Source: Ochotona curzoniae (taxonomy: Eukaryota > Chordata > Mammalia > Lagomorpha > Ochotonidae). Taken from it: 64,000 bases of DNA. Positions 1 through 11,020 of this stretch are shown piece by piece (position 1 is the first letter of the stretch; each line of letters starts with the position of its first letter). The notes beneath the pieces were generated by a model that was not told the DNA's origin, ran no database searches, and saw nothing but the letters and a program-made list of their open reading frames with translations. Where the stretch lies: positions 186,001 to 250,000 of the forward strand of contig NW_024466413.1 of the NCBI RefSeq assembly GCF_017591425.1, read 5' to 3'. Both the position numbers and the translations under genes were made by a program.

Positions 1-103
1 GACACCGCCCTACTGTGGGCATACATCCTTCGCCCTTTATCCAGGGGTGGCCCGGATTTTCCTTGAGCTGACAGGTGCCATATGTCTTCAACCAAAAATT
101 TTA

Positions 104-126
104 TTTTGTGCTAAGTTAGCACAAAA
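104..126. repeat. Perfect 23-bp palindrome (11-bp arms, 1-bp centre)
   Basis: TTTTGTGCTAA, one G, then TTAGCACAAAA. The arms are exact reverse complements. It could form a short hairpin or cruciform, or be the core of a degraded palindromic DNA transposon; no terminal repeats were found further out. Confidence 0.8.
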
Positions 127-217
127 CCAGGGAGCCAGGGATAAACGTAATTGAGTATGGGCACACACAAGTAGCTACCCATTTGGTGGGGAGTTCTTTT
201 TTGGTTTTTGAAAAAAA

Positions 218-658
218 TCTGTTTTTTTTACTTATTTGAAAATCAGAATTATATAGGGAGGGATAAACACATGCGCCCACACACGTGCACACCTACACAT
301 GTACACACACCCACACGTGTATACAACCACACATATCTACACTCGTGTGCACACACCCACACATGTGCACACACCTACACACATGTGCACGTGCACACAC
401 ACCCCTGTCTTCCGTCTACTGCTTTACTTCCCAAGTGAATGCAGTGGCTGGGTGGGGCCATGCCTAAAGCAGGATCCAGGAGCTTCTTCTGGTTCTCCCA
501 CGTGGATGCAGGGGTCCAAGCCTTGGGGCCATTGTCCACTGTTTCCCAGGCACATTAGCAGGGATTTGAAGTGGAGCAGCTGGAATATGAGCCTGTATCC
601 ATATGGCATGCTGACTTCAGGCAGATGGTGTGACCCACTGTGCCACAGCACTGTGTCT
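218..658 (-). mobile_element. SINE (lagomorph C type) split by an imperfect CA-rich expansion
   Basis: Reads in reverse as the usual element: T-rich tail side, then AAGTGAATGCAGTGGCTGG, CAGGATCCAGGAGCTTCTTC, GGGTCCAAGCCTTGGGGCC, TGTTTCCCAGGCACATTAGC and the tRNA-like end TGTGCCACAGCACTG. An imperfect CA/CG-rich array of about 135 bp (272-408) has grown inside its 3' part. Confidence 0.75.
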
Positions 659-721
659 AGATAGTGCAAAAGGGATGTGCAGTAACTGAGTCATGGAGAC
701 TGTCACATCCAGCAGTGTGTT

Positions 722-1088
722 ATTGAATTTCATGGCATTGTAAATTTTTGTTTTTCTTCCTGTTGTTGATTTTGTATTGTGGCATTTCATTTAAGGGGAT
801 GTATAGTAACTGTGTAATGGAGACTGTCATATCCAGATGTGAGGATACAATGCAGCATGCATCTCTACTTCCAGATGACAGATGGACTCCCAATGAAACT
901 GTTTACTATATCTTGACAATAGGATGCTGGACTCTCTGCCATTGTCCATGCCTGCAATGATGGAAATGTGACTATTTATGAAGAACTGTACTATAGTAAT
1001 GATATAGGGGATAGGGTAAAGGCAATGCCAGGACCTATGGAACTTTATTATGAAATCATCATCATAATAAAAAAGTTAAAAAAAAAGG
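722..1088 (+). mobile_element. L1 3' end, 5'-truncated copy
   Basis: Matches, in reverse orientation, the 3' end of the large L1 at the right edge of the window: shared blocks include TTCTTCCTGTTGTTGATTTT, GATGTATAGTAACTGTGTAA, AATAGGATGCTGGACTCTCT and GGACCTATGGAACTTTATTA near an A-rich terminus. About 40 bp present in the right-hand copy before GGCCTATGGAACT are missing here. Bases 671-711 resemble 796-837, so part of the 3' untranslated region may be duplicated just upstream. No ORF2 coding sequence is left. Confidence 0.8.
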
Positions 1089-1424
1089 CTAGGACTCTCA
1101 CAGTGTCCACGGCACGATGCCCGGAGTCAGGCCGTGTTTGGTTAGGAGGTGGAGACAGGGGAGGTGGGGGCGGCGATCTGCTCTCCCCTGACCAGGCCAG
1201 GAGTTGGTGTTGTTGGGCTCCTGGGGGCTCTGGGCTGTTGCCCTGTGGGGGCACCATTGCACCTTGCAGTGTCCACTGTAGGGGGCCACATTTGCCCAGA
1301 GTGGGACACAGGCTGTGTCCACCACGGTGACTGATTCTGTTTCTGTCAGCGGTCAGAGTAAGATCTAGAGTCTAGATCCTTCTGTGTCTCTGTCTCTTTC
1401 TTTTTTTTTTTGTTTTTTGTTTTT

Positions 1425-1485
1425 TGTTAAAAAATTGGATTCTTTGTTTGAAGGAGTTAGAGAGAGATGAGGAGAGACCTAAGGA

Positions 1486-1527
<42 letters not shown>

Positions 1528-1757
1528 GATTTTCTATTTGCTGGTTCACTCCACGGTTAACTCCAATGGCCAGGGCTGGGCCAGGCTGAGGCTTCCTCCG
1601 GTGTCCCCCACGAGTGTCAGGGCCCCAAGCACTTGGACCATTTCCTGCTGCCTTTGTCAGGTACGTTATTACAGAACTGGATTGGAAGTGGAGCATCTGG
1701 GCTTGAACTGGTGTCCACGTGGGGATGCTGCCATTGTAGGTGGCAGGCTGCACCACA
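1425..1757 (-). mobile_element. SINE (C type), old, with CA microsatellite in its tail side
   Basis: Reverse-oriented body with TGCTGGTTCACTCCACGG, GGCCAGGGCTGGGCCAGGCT, GCCCCAAGCACTTGGACCAT and GAAGTGGAGCATCTGGGC. Divergent from the young consensus. Confidence 0.7.
1486..1524. repeat. (AC)n microsatellite, about 19 units
   Basis: Uninterrupted AC dinucleotides inside the purine-rich 3' part of a SINE. Confidence 0.95.
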
Positions 1758-2726
1758 GTCCTGGTTCCTGCCTCCTTGGTTCCTGCATGTGCTGGGTGCC
1801 AAGCCGCATGTCCGGCACGAGTGTGGGAGCGCACCAGCCTGGCGGTGGCATCATCCTGGTGATTTCCTGTCTTGTGTGGCTGTCTGGGCTGATTTTCTCA
1901 CCCGTCCTCCCTCCTTGTCATTTCCTGTCTCCTGCAGAGATGGCTGAAAATGCAAGGCCTGTCCAGCACCTGTTGCAGGACTGGCTTTCTTAGATGGACC
2001 CTGAGAGTGTGTGAATGTCATGTGCGTTTAGCTCTTACAGCAGAGGAACCACAGGCGGTGCGGTCTCCCCCACCTCCCCAAGTTCTGGTCCCTCCCTGTG
2101 TGTTCCTTTGCCGATTTACCCCTTGGCCACCTGCTGGCCTTGCTCTCCTGGCTGCCCATACTTGGCCAAGGGCTGACCACCTTCCCCCGATTGCCCCAGC
2201 TCTGCCATGGGGCTGCTGCCCTCATTGGTGCTACATAGCTCGGCATTCCCTTGGGGCCCAGTGGCTTAGGAACCTACAGTTCAGAGACAAGCCTGACCAG
2301 CGGAGCTGGCATAGCTGGTGGAGCCTCCTGGGGCCTGCAGCAGCTGTCCCCACCAGGGCTCTGCCACTGGAGCTGGCCGGCTCCTGCCTACTCCAAAGGG
2401 AAGGATAGCTTTCCTTGGGCCTTGCTTTTCCGTTCCTGTTCCTGAAAAGGGGGAAGGTGGGGAGTGAGATCCAGGCGTGTGTTGGGGAGGTCTCACTGGG
2501 TTCCCACCTTCCTTTCCCAGGAAGGGGTGTGCGTAGGCACCTGCTTTCTGTCCTTGCAGCAGGAGGCTTCCCTGATGGGGGAGGGGCTGGAGATCTAGGC
2601 TGACTACATGGGGTGGGGACAGAGGGCAGCGAGGGACAGGGGCGGGTGTTTCTCTGTCCTGGCATTGTCTGGGCTCCTCATGGACCCCAGGAGCACTGAG
2701 GAACTTGTGATCCCCTGGCACACGTC

Positions 2727-3013
2727 ACTAAGCCCCACTGAAGGGCGCATCTCCAGGTCAGCAAGCCCCTCTGGAGGGCAGATCTTTAGGTCACTAAGCC
2801 CCCCTGGAGGGCGCATCTCCAGGTCAGCAAGCCCCTCTGGAGGGCGGATCTCCAGGTCAGTAAGCCCCCCTGGAGGGCGCATCTCCAGGTCAGTAAGCCC
2901 TCTGGAGGGCGCATCTCCAGGTCAGTAAGCCCCCTGGAGGGCGCATCTCCAGGTCAGTAAGCCCCCTGGAGGGCGCGTCTCCAGGTCAGTAAGCCCCCCT
3001 GGAGGGCACATCT
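2727..3013. repeat. Minisatellite, 9 units of 31-33 bp
   Basis: Unit is close to CCCCTGGAGGGCGCATCTCC followed by AGGTCAGTAAG. Units differ by single substitutions and 1-2 base length changes in the C run. Confidence 0.95.
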
Positions 3014-3103
3014 TCCCTTCAAGTGTGTCACTTAAGGCTACGGTTCATCATACTCACATCTCTGCACGGCTTCATGAGTTCATTACTGCTTTTAAGTAGA
3101 CTT

Positions 3104-3440
3104 TTTTTTTTTTTTTTAAGATTTTCTAAATTTTTATTGGGAAGTCAGATTTACAGAGAGGAGGAGAGACAGAGGAAGATCTTCCATTCATTGATTCATT
3201 CCCTAAGTGACAGCAATGGCCAGAGCTGAACTGACCTGAAGCCAGGAGCCAGGAGTGTTTTCCGGGTCTTCCACGTGGGTGCAGGGTCACAAGGCCTTGG
3301 GCCATCCTTGACAGCTTTCCCAGGTGACAGGCAGGGAGCTGGATGGGAAGTGGAGCTGCCGGGATTAGAACTGGCACCTATATGGGATCCTGGCACGTTC
3401 AAGGTGAGGACTTTAGCCACTAGGCCACCGTGCTGGGCCC
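3104..3440 (-). mobile_element. SINE (C type), near full length, with target duplication
   Basis: AAGATTTTCTAAATTTTTAT start of tail side, body with GGGAGCTGGATGGGAAGTGG, and end GTGCTGGGCCC. The bases AAGTAGACTT occur on both sides (3094-3103 and 3441-3450), marking the target-site duplication. Confidence 0.88.
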
Positions 3441-3704
3441 AAGTAGACTTTATTTTTTAGAGAAACTTGAGGTTGTGAGCTGATGTGATGGCTGGTAGAG
3501 GATTCCCCAGGCCCGCCCTGCCTTGGGCATCTCTCGCCCTGCTGTCCACACCCCTGTGTGGGCTCCTGGCAGTGTCCTTGCCTGGCTGGGTCCTGAGTGG
3601 GTGCTGCGGCTCCTGTTGAAGCTCACGAGGTTCCCTTTGGTGTTAAAGTGTTGGATATGACAAGGGTATGCACATATTCATATGAGCTCTGTTTTTCCTT
3701 TGAA

Positions 3705-4040
3705 AGATTTATTTATTTTTTAAGATTTATTTATTTATTGGAAAGTCAGATATACAGAGAGGAGGAGAGACAAAGAGGAAGATCTTCTGTCCCCTGTTTC
3801 ACTCCCCAGTTGGCCACACTCGTTGGAGCTGAGCCGATCTGACCCAGGAGCCTGGAGCCTCTTCTGGGTCTCCCACACGGGTGCAGGGTCCCAAGGCTTT
3901 GGACCATCCTTGACTGCTTTCCCAGGCCACAAGCAGGGAGCTGGAAGGGAAGCGGGGCTGCCAGAACACAAGCCAGTGCCCATATGGGATCCCAGTACGC
4001 ATGCAAGGCGATGACTTTAGCTACTAGGCTACTGCGCTGT
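3705..4040 (-). mobile_element. SINE (C type), full length
   Basis: Starts with a doubled AAGATTTATTTATT motif, contains GTCAGATATACAGAGAGGAG, GATCTTCTGTCCCCTG, CCTTGACTGCTTTCCCAGG, and ends CTAGGCTACTGCGCTG. Confidence 0.88.
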
Positions 4041-4066
4041 GATTTTTTTTTAAAGATATTTTCTTG

Positions 4067-4365
4067 GGCCCGGCGCGATGGCGCAGTGGTTAAGGTCCTC
4101 GCCTTGAACGCCAGGGATCCCATATGGGCGCCGGTTCTATCCCGGCAGCCCCGCTTCCCATCCAGTTCCCTGCCTGTGGCCTGGGAAAGCAGTCAAGGAC
4201 AGCTCAAAGCCTTGGGACCTGCACCTGCGTGGGAGACCTGGAAGAGGCTCTTGGCTTCAAATTGGCTCAGCTTCAGCTGTTGCAGCTACCTGGGGAGTGA
4301 ATCATCGGACAGAGGATCTTCCTCTCTGTCTCTCTGTATATCTGCCTTTCCAATAAAAAAAAAAG
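4067..4365 (+). mobile_element. SINE (young, pika-like head), full length, nested
   Basis: Begins GGCCCGGCGCGATGGCGCAG with intact pol III A box (TGGCGCAGTGG) and B box-like GGTTCTATCC, and ends TCCAATAAAAAAAAAAG. AAAGATATTTT is found just upstream and directly after the A tail, so this copy landed at the tail side of the older reverse SINE that follows. Confidence 0.9.
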
Positions 4366-4652
4366 ATATTTTATTTATTTGAAAGGCAGAGTTACAGAGG
4401 GTGGAGAAGAGATGGGGAGGTGAGCAAGCAGTTGATCTTCCTTCCCCGGTTGTTCCTCCAGTGGCCCGGCCAGGAGCTTTTTCCAGCTCTCCTAGGCAGT
4501 ACGGGGGCTCAAGCACTTGAGCTGTCTCCTGCTGCTTTCCCAAGCACGTGAGCAGGGAGCTGGACCGGAAGCGGAGCCGGAGCTCGAACCAGCACCCAGG
4601 TGGGGTGGCAACCGAGATGGAGGCATAACCGCACTACCGTACCAGCCCTGGA
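4364..4652 (-). mobile_element. SINE (C type), old
   Basis: ATATTTTATTTATTTGAAAG tail side, GGCAGAGTTACAGAGGGTGG, GTTTCCC-type core GCTGCTTTCCCAAGCACGTG, end ACTACCGTACCAGCCC. Hit at its tail side by the preceding plus-strand SINE. Confidence 0.75.
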
Positions 4653-5085
4653 GCCGTTTCCAAATGCAGGTCCTGTTGCTTCTGCCCGAACGGCATCCAT
4701 TTGCTGGTCCATTTCACTGACTGATTTTATTCCCAGCAGTGCTTCTCATAGTCATAGTGCAGTGTGAAGAGCGCTTGGGGGTTCGTTGAGCCCGTCCACC
4801 TGCAAGGGCAGTGTCTGTGTGTGGTGTCCCTGTGACCCCTCGAAGGGAGGGGCGGGAGCAGTGAGGGCCGCATGATGTCAGCATTTGTGGATGCGCTTCC
4901 TGCCCTGCTGTTTGCATTTCTTGAAGGAAGCGTATTTCTCTTTGAAATAAAGACAGGCTGGCACCAAGGATTTGGGCCTGGGTGTGTAGCCCTGCGCCTC
5001 CGTGAGCCATCATTTTGAGGAAAAGGGTCGGGGCCTGAGCTCGAGTGAAGTCAAAACGGAAACACCAACTGGCTGTATGTAAAGC

Positions 5086-5327
5086 TTTGTGTATTTTATT
5101 TACTTGCAGGGCAGAGAATGTGTGGTTTCCTGTCTGCCGATTGATTCCCCAAGTGGCCAGCACATCCCAGCAGGGTGCCCGGGGCTCAGACACAGGGGTC
5201 ATCACCTGCCACCTCCGAGGGTGCCTGAGGAGGAGCAGGGGTGCTAGGACTTGAGCCGGCCCTCGGACGTAGGCTGCAGCCGTCCCTAGGGGCGGGTTGG
5301 TGCGCTCTGCCACCACACCTATCCTGG
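5086..5327 (-). mobile_element. SINE (C type), strongly decayed
   Basis: Tail side TGTATTTTATTTACTTGCAG, then GCCGATTGATTCCCCAAGTG and end TGCGCTCTGCCACCACACC. The middle is hard to align. Confidence 0.5.
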
Positions 5328-5777
5328 CCCGCTTGTCATTTTAGCAGGTACTAGAAATCACTTTTGACTCAATTTCCACCATGGCCCTGGGTCACTGCCC
5401 ACATTCTCAGAGAAATGGGAGTCTGAGCCCCGTGTCTGCGAAGTGCCCATGTGCTCATGTGCTCAGGCGCGTGGCTCCTTGGGCGGCCCTCCTGTGTGAG
5501 GACTGTGGGTGAGGGCTGCGGGGAGCTGGCGTCCCAGACTGCGAGCTCGCATCTCCATTTTCTTGGGGTTGCCCTGTTTGAAGATGGTTGCTGGTGCCTT
5601 TTTGGTCAGCTTCCCCCTGAGCAAAGGCTCTGAGGGAGGAGGCCGATGAGAAGAGCTTTGCAGGCAGGTGGTGGTTGTGCATACGAGGCACGCCACATGA
5701 GTCAGTCTGGCCACCGATAGTATGGAAAGCTTCATTCCTTTGGTGTTTGCTGCAAACATTTCTTTTCTTTTCTTTTT

Positions 5778-6091
5778 AAAAAATATTTATTTATTATTTT
5801 AATTGCAAAGTCAGATATACAGAGAGGAAGATCATCCGTCTGATGATTCACTCCCCAAGTGAGCGCAACGGCCGGTGCTGTGCTGATCTGAAGTCAGGAT
5901 CCAGGGCTTCTTCCGGGTTGTCCACACAGGGGCAGAGTCCCAAGGCCTTGGGCCATCCTCGACTGCTTTGCCAGGCCACAAGCAGGGAGCTGGATGGGAA
6001 GTGGAGCTGCCGGGATTAGAACTGGCGCCTATATGGGATCCTGGCACGTTCAAGGTGAGGACTTTAGCCACTAGGCCATCACTCTGGGTCC
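5778..6091 (-). mobile_element. SINE (C type), full length
   Basis: AAAAAATATTTATTTATTAT tail, GCAAAGTCAGATATACAGAG, GGGAGCTGGATGGGAAGTGG, end GCCACTAGGCCATCACTCTG. CTGCAAA before and after may be the target duplication. Confidence 0.87.
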
Positions 6092-6121
6092 TGCAAATCT
6101 TTCTTAAAATATCAAAAACAG

Positions 6122-6447
6122 GGCCCGGTGCGGTTGCACAGTGGTTAAGGTCCTCGCCTTGCATGCCCGGGATCCCATATGGGCGCCGGTTCTAATCCTG
6201 GCAGCCCCGCTTCCCATCCAGCTCCCTGCCTGTGGCCCAGGAAAGCAGTCGAGGATAGCCCAAAGCCTTGGGACCCTGTACCCACGTGGGAGACCCAGAG
6301 GAGGCTCCTGGCTTCGGATCGGCATAGCATCGGCCGTTGTGCTCACTTGGGGAGTGAATCATCGGACGGAAGATTTTCCTCTCTGTCTCTCCTCTCTGTA
6401 TATCTGCCTTTCCAATAAAAATAAAATAAATCTTTAAAAAAAATCAA
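6122..6447 (+). mobile_element. SINE (young), full length with target duplication
   Basis: Head GGCCCGGTGCGGTTGCACAG, B box GGTTCTAATCC, tail AAATAAAATAAATCTTTAAA. ATCAAAAACA immediately precedes the head and follows the A tail. It lies 30 bp after the reverse SINE at 5778-6091. Confidence 0.9.
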
Positions 6448-7382
6448 AAACAAACAAAAATCCACACTCTATAGGTGGAACCCTCTGCATCCCATGGAAA
6501 TCATGACTTGCATGCCACATGCTGCTGGCAACATTGGCACTCGCTCTTTGTCCTAAGTGCTTAGGGAGGGCGGGAGCTAGAGCGCTGTCCACTTAAGGAA
6601 AAGCAGTGGCATTCCTCCAGTCCTCACACACGAAAACCTCGACAGTGCAGCAAGAGATTAACCTGCATCTCTTTGAGACCACTGTCATAATACTGATTGA
6701 TCTTAAAAAGAAAGAAAGAAAACAAACAAAAATCCTCTCTCCTTTTTGTCTGATCTCTGAGCCAGCTTTGACAGCATGGAAGGGTTGCACTAACTCATCT
6801 TTCTTCCCTCCTTGTTGTGTGTGAAATGTGTGGCCGTTTCATTTTCTGGAAGATTCTGGAACATAAACGTGTGTACAGGATAATAGGCATGTCATCCGTG
6901 TATGTCTGGTTAGCTCCAGGAATTTCAGTCCATAACTCCTTACAGGATGGTTTAAGTGTGTGCCAGGGGCCAGTCACGCAGACCAGGTGCCCAGGAAGGC
7001 TTTCCCACCTTTGCCTCGCGGGCACAGCGACTTTCATTCGCCCCTCGCAGGAAGCCCGAGGTCTGCCCGTCTCTCCCTGCCCCCTTGAGTATGTCTGTTG
7101 AAGCAGGTGGGTTCTCCTCCCTGTGACCCCACACTTGGTAGGTACCAACCTGCAAGGCATCAGGGCGGAACGAGCTCTGGTTTCCAACAAGGTAAAGGGC
7201 GTGAAAGTCTGTGCCCGTCAGATCGCTCCCATGGGTCGGAGTGTGTACTGGTCCAGGGATGTGGGCTGAAAGTGTCTGGACGTCTGTGTTGGTGATGGGC
7301 CCAGGGGGAGAAGAGGCCAGCAAGCACTAGCCTTAGAGTAACTCCCTCAGCAGTCTTTCATCTGCAGGTGGCAGGCAGGTGT

Positions 7383-7650
7383 GGGGCCAAGCAGTGACGA
7401 TGCTGGGGTGCTGATCTCACATGTTGGAGTAGCTGGGATCCCGTCCAGGGTCTGGCTCCCCATTCCAGCTTCCTGCTGCTACTGGCCCCGGCGGGGGCGG
7501 GGGGCAGCTGGTGGTGGCACAGGTAGTTGGCATCCTGATCCCTCTACGGGAGACACTGGTTGCACTCTTGGTTCCTGGCTCAGGCTGGCTCAGCTCCAGC
7601 CCTTGTAGGCATTTGGGAAGTGAACCAGTGGGCGATTCAATGAATGAATG
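7383..7650 (+). mobile_element. SINE (C type), decayed, probable
   Basis: GGGGCCAAGCAGTGACGATG resembles the head, with TTGGAGTAGCTGGGATCCCG, CTTGGTTCCTGGCTCAGGCT and GGGAAGTGAACCAGTGGGCG of the right half. A GGGGGCGGGGGG insertion breaks the middle. Confidence 0.45.
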
Positions 7651-8218
7651 GAGGAGTTGGCCAGCAGTTGGGGATGGAATGAGGAGGGGTCTCCACTGCC
7701 CACTAGGAGTAGTACAGGAGGCAGCCTCTCCTCTCCTGCTGGTTCAGCACCCAGCCCCTTCTGAGCGCCTGGATCCTGCAGGCTCCGTCCTGGGGTCTGC
7801 GAAAGAATGACATGCAGGCTGCGCACGGCCTGTCATCTTACCCTGTGACGTCATCGATGGACTCTGAAACTGGAGGACATGTTCCTGATGCAACAGTGCA
7901 GCAGGGAGGATCCCCCGCCAGAGCCCAGAGGGGCCGTGGTGTGTGGGCTGAAGAATAAAAGCAGTGGCCAGGCGTTGTGTTGTGCTGTGTGGACAGACCA
8001 CTGGAGGCTCAGAGGCCCTCCAGCGTCGGGCAGCTGCCCGCGCTGCCTGAGCTCTCACCCCTGCCTGCTGTCCCAGGGCAGTGCAGGTCCCCGAGGGTCG
8101 GCTCTCATCCCTGCTCTGGGTCCTGTCTGGGGGTCTTGCTAACCGACCCACCACTGCAACTCGGACTTCCGTGGATGTCAGTTTTATCTGCACCTCTGAA
8201 GAACACCTGTGTGCATCT

Positions 8219-8475
8219 TCTTTTTTATTTTGAAAAGGTTTGTTTATTTGTTTTGAAAGTCAAAATTAAGGAGAGATCCTCCATTTGCACTGGGCCAGGC
8301 CGAAGCCAGGGGCTTCACCTGGGTCTTGGCTGTGGGCTGGCAGGGGCCCAGGTACTTAAGCCATCTTCCGCTGCTTTCCCAGACCTTGGGCAGGGAGCTG
8401 CATCAGCATCTAGCTGGGACAGGAACTAGTTTCACAGATGGTGGCTTTCTGTGCTAGGCCACAGCATCGGCCCCA
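8219..8475 (-). mobile_element. SINE (C type), old
   Basis: Tail GTTTGTTTATTTGTTTTGAA, core TTCCGCTGCTTTCCCAGACC, end GGCCACAGCATCGGCCCC. Confidence 0.7.
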
Positions 8476-8851
8476 CAGGGCTGCTTGCCAGCGTGCCTGT
8501 GTGTCTGATGTCTCCACCTTTGGTGTCAGATGTGCCAGGCTGTTCTGGAAGTCCTCCAGTTTAGCTGCCCGCTTTGCTGCATTTTTCTCGGACTTCAGAG
8601 ACATGTTGAACCTGTTAGTTTCATGTGCTTGGATTTCCTTGGATGTTTATGATGAAGGCCCACCAAAGACCGGTGTTTTCTTGAAAGAAATTAGGCTGGG
8701 AACTCCACGGTGTTGAAAATGTAACCTTTAGTTCTAAAGTTTGTACTGTTTCCTGAGTGGGACATTTTTGAAAGCATTTCTTTTGAGAAGATAGAGAGTT
8801 TGAGGGTATTTTTAAAAAATTCACCAAAAGTGGAATTCAGAGATGAATTTC

Positions 8852-9203
8852 TGGGGCCAGTGTTGTGGTGTAATGGATCAAGCTTCCAGTTGCAGTGCTG
8901 GTATTGCACATGGGTGCCAGTTCAAGTCCTTGCTGCCCTCCTTCCCATCCGGTAGTGTGCTAATGTGTTTGGGAAAGCAGCAGAGGATGGCTCGGATGCC
9001 TAAGCTCCAGTATCTGTGTGGGAGACCGGATAACATGCCTGGCTTCTGGCGCAATCCCAACTGCTGTGGCTACTTGGGGAGTGAAGCAGCAGCTGGAAGA
9101 GTTCTCACACTCACTCGCTCTCTCACTTACACAAACACACAAGCTTTTGATCCCTCTATCTGTAACTCTGCCTTTCAAATAAATGAAGTAAGTCTAAAAA
9201 AGG
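8852..9203 (+). mobile_element. SINE (C type), old, full length
   Basis: Head GGGGCCAGTGTTGTGGTGTA, B-box area GTGCCAGTTCAAGTCC, GGGAGTGAAGCAGCAG, tail TCTGCCTTTCAAATAAATGA and an A-rich end. Has a short run of TCAC/ACAC before the end. Confidence 0.82.
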
Positions 9204-9548
9204 AAAAGATGGTCGTGGTGCAAAGTTGAAAACCACGTGCAGACAGGGTCCTCAGGAACCTCGTGCGACACAACGGGCGCTACAAAGTTTGTTCTTGTGC
9301 TAAAATAAAATGCTCTTTTCAGTCTGTGTGCCTGTGAACTTGTTGAGGCACACTCAGATGTTTTGACACGAGGCCGGCTTTAACATGCAGAGAGCTGGCC
9401 TCCCTGCAGCTCCTTGCCAGTGTCGGCGAGCTTCGCTTGGCTGCCCGGTGTGTGACAGCCGAGGCACCGTCTGGGCTGTCTGTGGCCGTGTTCCCCGCAC
9501 CCTGTGGCCTTGCGGGGCCCTCACTGACACTGCCCCCTCTCATTGCAG

Positions 9549-9692
9549 GCATGCACAGGGGCTGGGCTGCCGTGCAGATACGCCTGCTGCACGAACTCGT
9601 CTACGCCTCCCGGAGGATGGGGAACCCGGCTCTCTCCGTGAGGCACCTGTCCTTCCTCCTGCAAACCATGCTGGACTTCCTGTCTGATCAAG
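9549..9692 (+). CDS. TRAPPC9: TRAPPC9 exon 1 of 9 in the window (end of helical solenoid)
   Basis: The acceptor is a pyrimidine-rich tract ending CTCATTGCAG and the donor is AAG/GTTGGT. The exon opens with the last two bases of a split codon and ends with one base of the next (GAT CAA G). It encodes the helical stretch with [28 protein letters not shown] and [15 protein letters not shown], almost identical to the human protein as I recall it. This belongs to the TPR-like alpha-solenoid that precedes the beta-rich half of Trs120/TRAPPC9 proteins. The residue just after the first split codon is Met, where I recall Thr in human; this Met is not a translation start, because the frame is open upstream across the splice site. 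High conservation against a repeat-filled intron makes the exon call secure. Confidence 0.96.
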
Positions 9693-10805
9693 GTTGGTTC
9701 ATGCCGGGATTTGGGTTTTGATGGTGGATGCTGAGTCCAGCCGTGACCCCGCAGGCTGTCTCTTTCTCCTCCTCTGCCGCTTTGCCACCAGGCCAACTGC
9801 TCTGCTTGCTGTCTGAACACTCGCCCCAGCCTCCCATGTGCACCCCTGGATATCATGGTCTGTGCCTCTGTAGTACAAATTGTGGCTGTCGCAGACTCAC
9901 AGTCAGGGTGTGGTGGAAGCCCACTCAGATGTGCAGCAGGACCCCGCTTGGAAATGGGGCCCAGCTGCCCCCCTTGTGCCACCTCTGGCCCTGCCCCACG
10001 TGTCCTCCCAGGTGCGATGTGAGGGTCCCACTGCCCAGTGCTACCACCACCAGAGGCTGTGCCAGCCGCACTGGAGGCCTGTTGGTTGTGCTTATGCCAG
10101 GGAGGGCACCTGACCACTTAGCCATGCTTGTTACTTGTATGAAAAGACAAGGATGGGACGGGATGGGAGACGTCCTTCAGCTCCTCCTTCACAGCGCCAT
10201 CAGCTCACTGCCCTGCGAGTCGTCCCCAAGAAACCACGTGACGGGTTTGCCGTCTGTCACTGTCATGGCCCGTGGGAGCTGGCCGGGCAGGGCTGTGCTC
10301 CACCGGGGCCTGATCTTGGTGGTGTGGTCTCTTGGGAAGCGCTCTGCAGACAAGTGGCTGCACCCGGGAGCCACGGGCGTGTCTTCCACTCAGGACCTTG
10401 CCGGGCCGCTGTGTCACACAGCCCGCAGGGCTGGTCCCTTCATGCTGCCTTTGCCACCTCGTGGGGCCAGGACCCAGGGGAGTGTCCTGCACACCCCACT
10501 GCGTGAGGCATAAGTGGAAAAGTCTCGCATGGGTTTGTAATGGGTTTTTCGGGGTGAGACCATGTCTGTTCAGGATAGATGGTCTGGAGTAGAGGTTCGC
10601 CGTGGCGTTTTCCACAGTCATGGTCTGTTCCTGACTGCCGTGCTCCAGCTCCCACTGAAGGCCGCCCAGGCTGGCTCACGCGAGCCCCATCACTGCTCCC
10701 TCAGTTGGATTTTCTGTCTGTTCCTCCTGGGGCTTCCTGTCCAAATTGCCGCCTTTGCGGCCTTGGAAGCTGGATGCTAGTTTTTTTCTTTTTTTGCTTG
10801 TTTGT

Positions 10806-11020
10806 TTAAACATTTTTCAAATTTATTTTTACTGGAATGGCAGATTTGCATAGAGAAGGAGAGACAGAAAGATCTTCAATCTGCTGGTTCACTCCCCAGC
10901 TGGCCACAAAGGCTGGAGCTGAGGTGATCTGATGCCAAGGCCTAGCAGACTCTGCTGTCCCGTGTGGGTGCAGGGTCCCAAGGCCTTGGCCATCTTCTGC
11001 TCTTCTGCTTCCTGCCATGA
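10806..11020 (-). mobile_element. SINE (C type), 5' truncated in element sense
   Basis: Tail TTTAAACATTTTTCAAATTT, then GGCAGATTTGCATAGAGAAG, CTGCTGGTTCACTCCCCAGC, GGGTGCAGGGTCCCAAGGCC. The tRNA-like end is not recognisable. Confidence 0.7.

Larger units (their letters stand above)
1..9548 (+). other. TRAPPC9 intron (5' part cut by window edge)
   Basis: Noncoding stretch upstream of the first visible exon. It holds a perfect 23-bp palindrome near its left end, a 5'-truncated L1 3' end, about a dozen SINE copies on both strands, a CA microsatellite and a nine-unit minisatellite. The coding segment expected just before the first visible exon (residues ending near a FSRG motif in human) is not found here, so that exon lies to the left of the window. 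In the leftovers (about 1090-1400, 1760-2720, 6450-7380, 7650-8218) I see GC-rich single-copy-looking DNA without coding support. Confidence 0.85.

Noticed and set aside
4921..4960. AATAAA near 4945 as a polyadenylation site
   Set aside because: It lies inside the gene in intron sequence with no GT-rich downstream element or terminal exon; many SINE tails also give AATAAA by chance.
1..9548. Search for the preceding TRAPPC9 exon in the left part of the window
   Set aside because: No segment encodes the residues expected before the first visible exon; that exon must lie upstream of the window.
9551..9553. ATG at the start of the first visible TRAPPC9 exon as an alternative start
   Set aside because: It directly follows a good acceptor, and the homologous position in human is internal to the protein; no promoter features are nearby.
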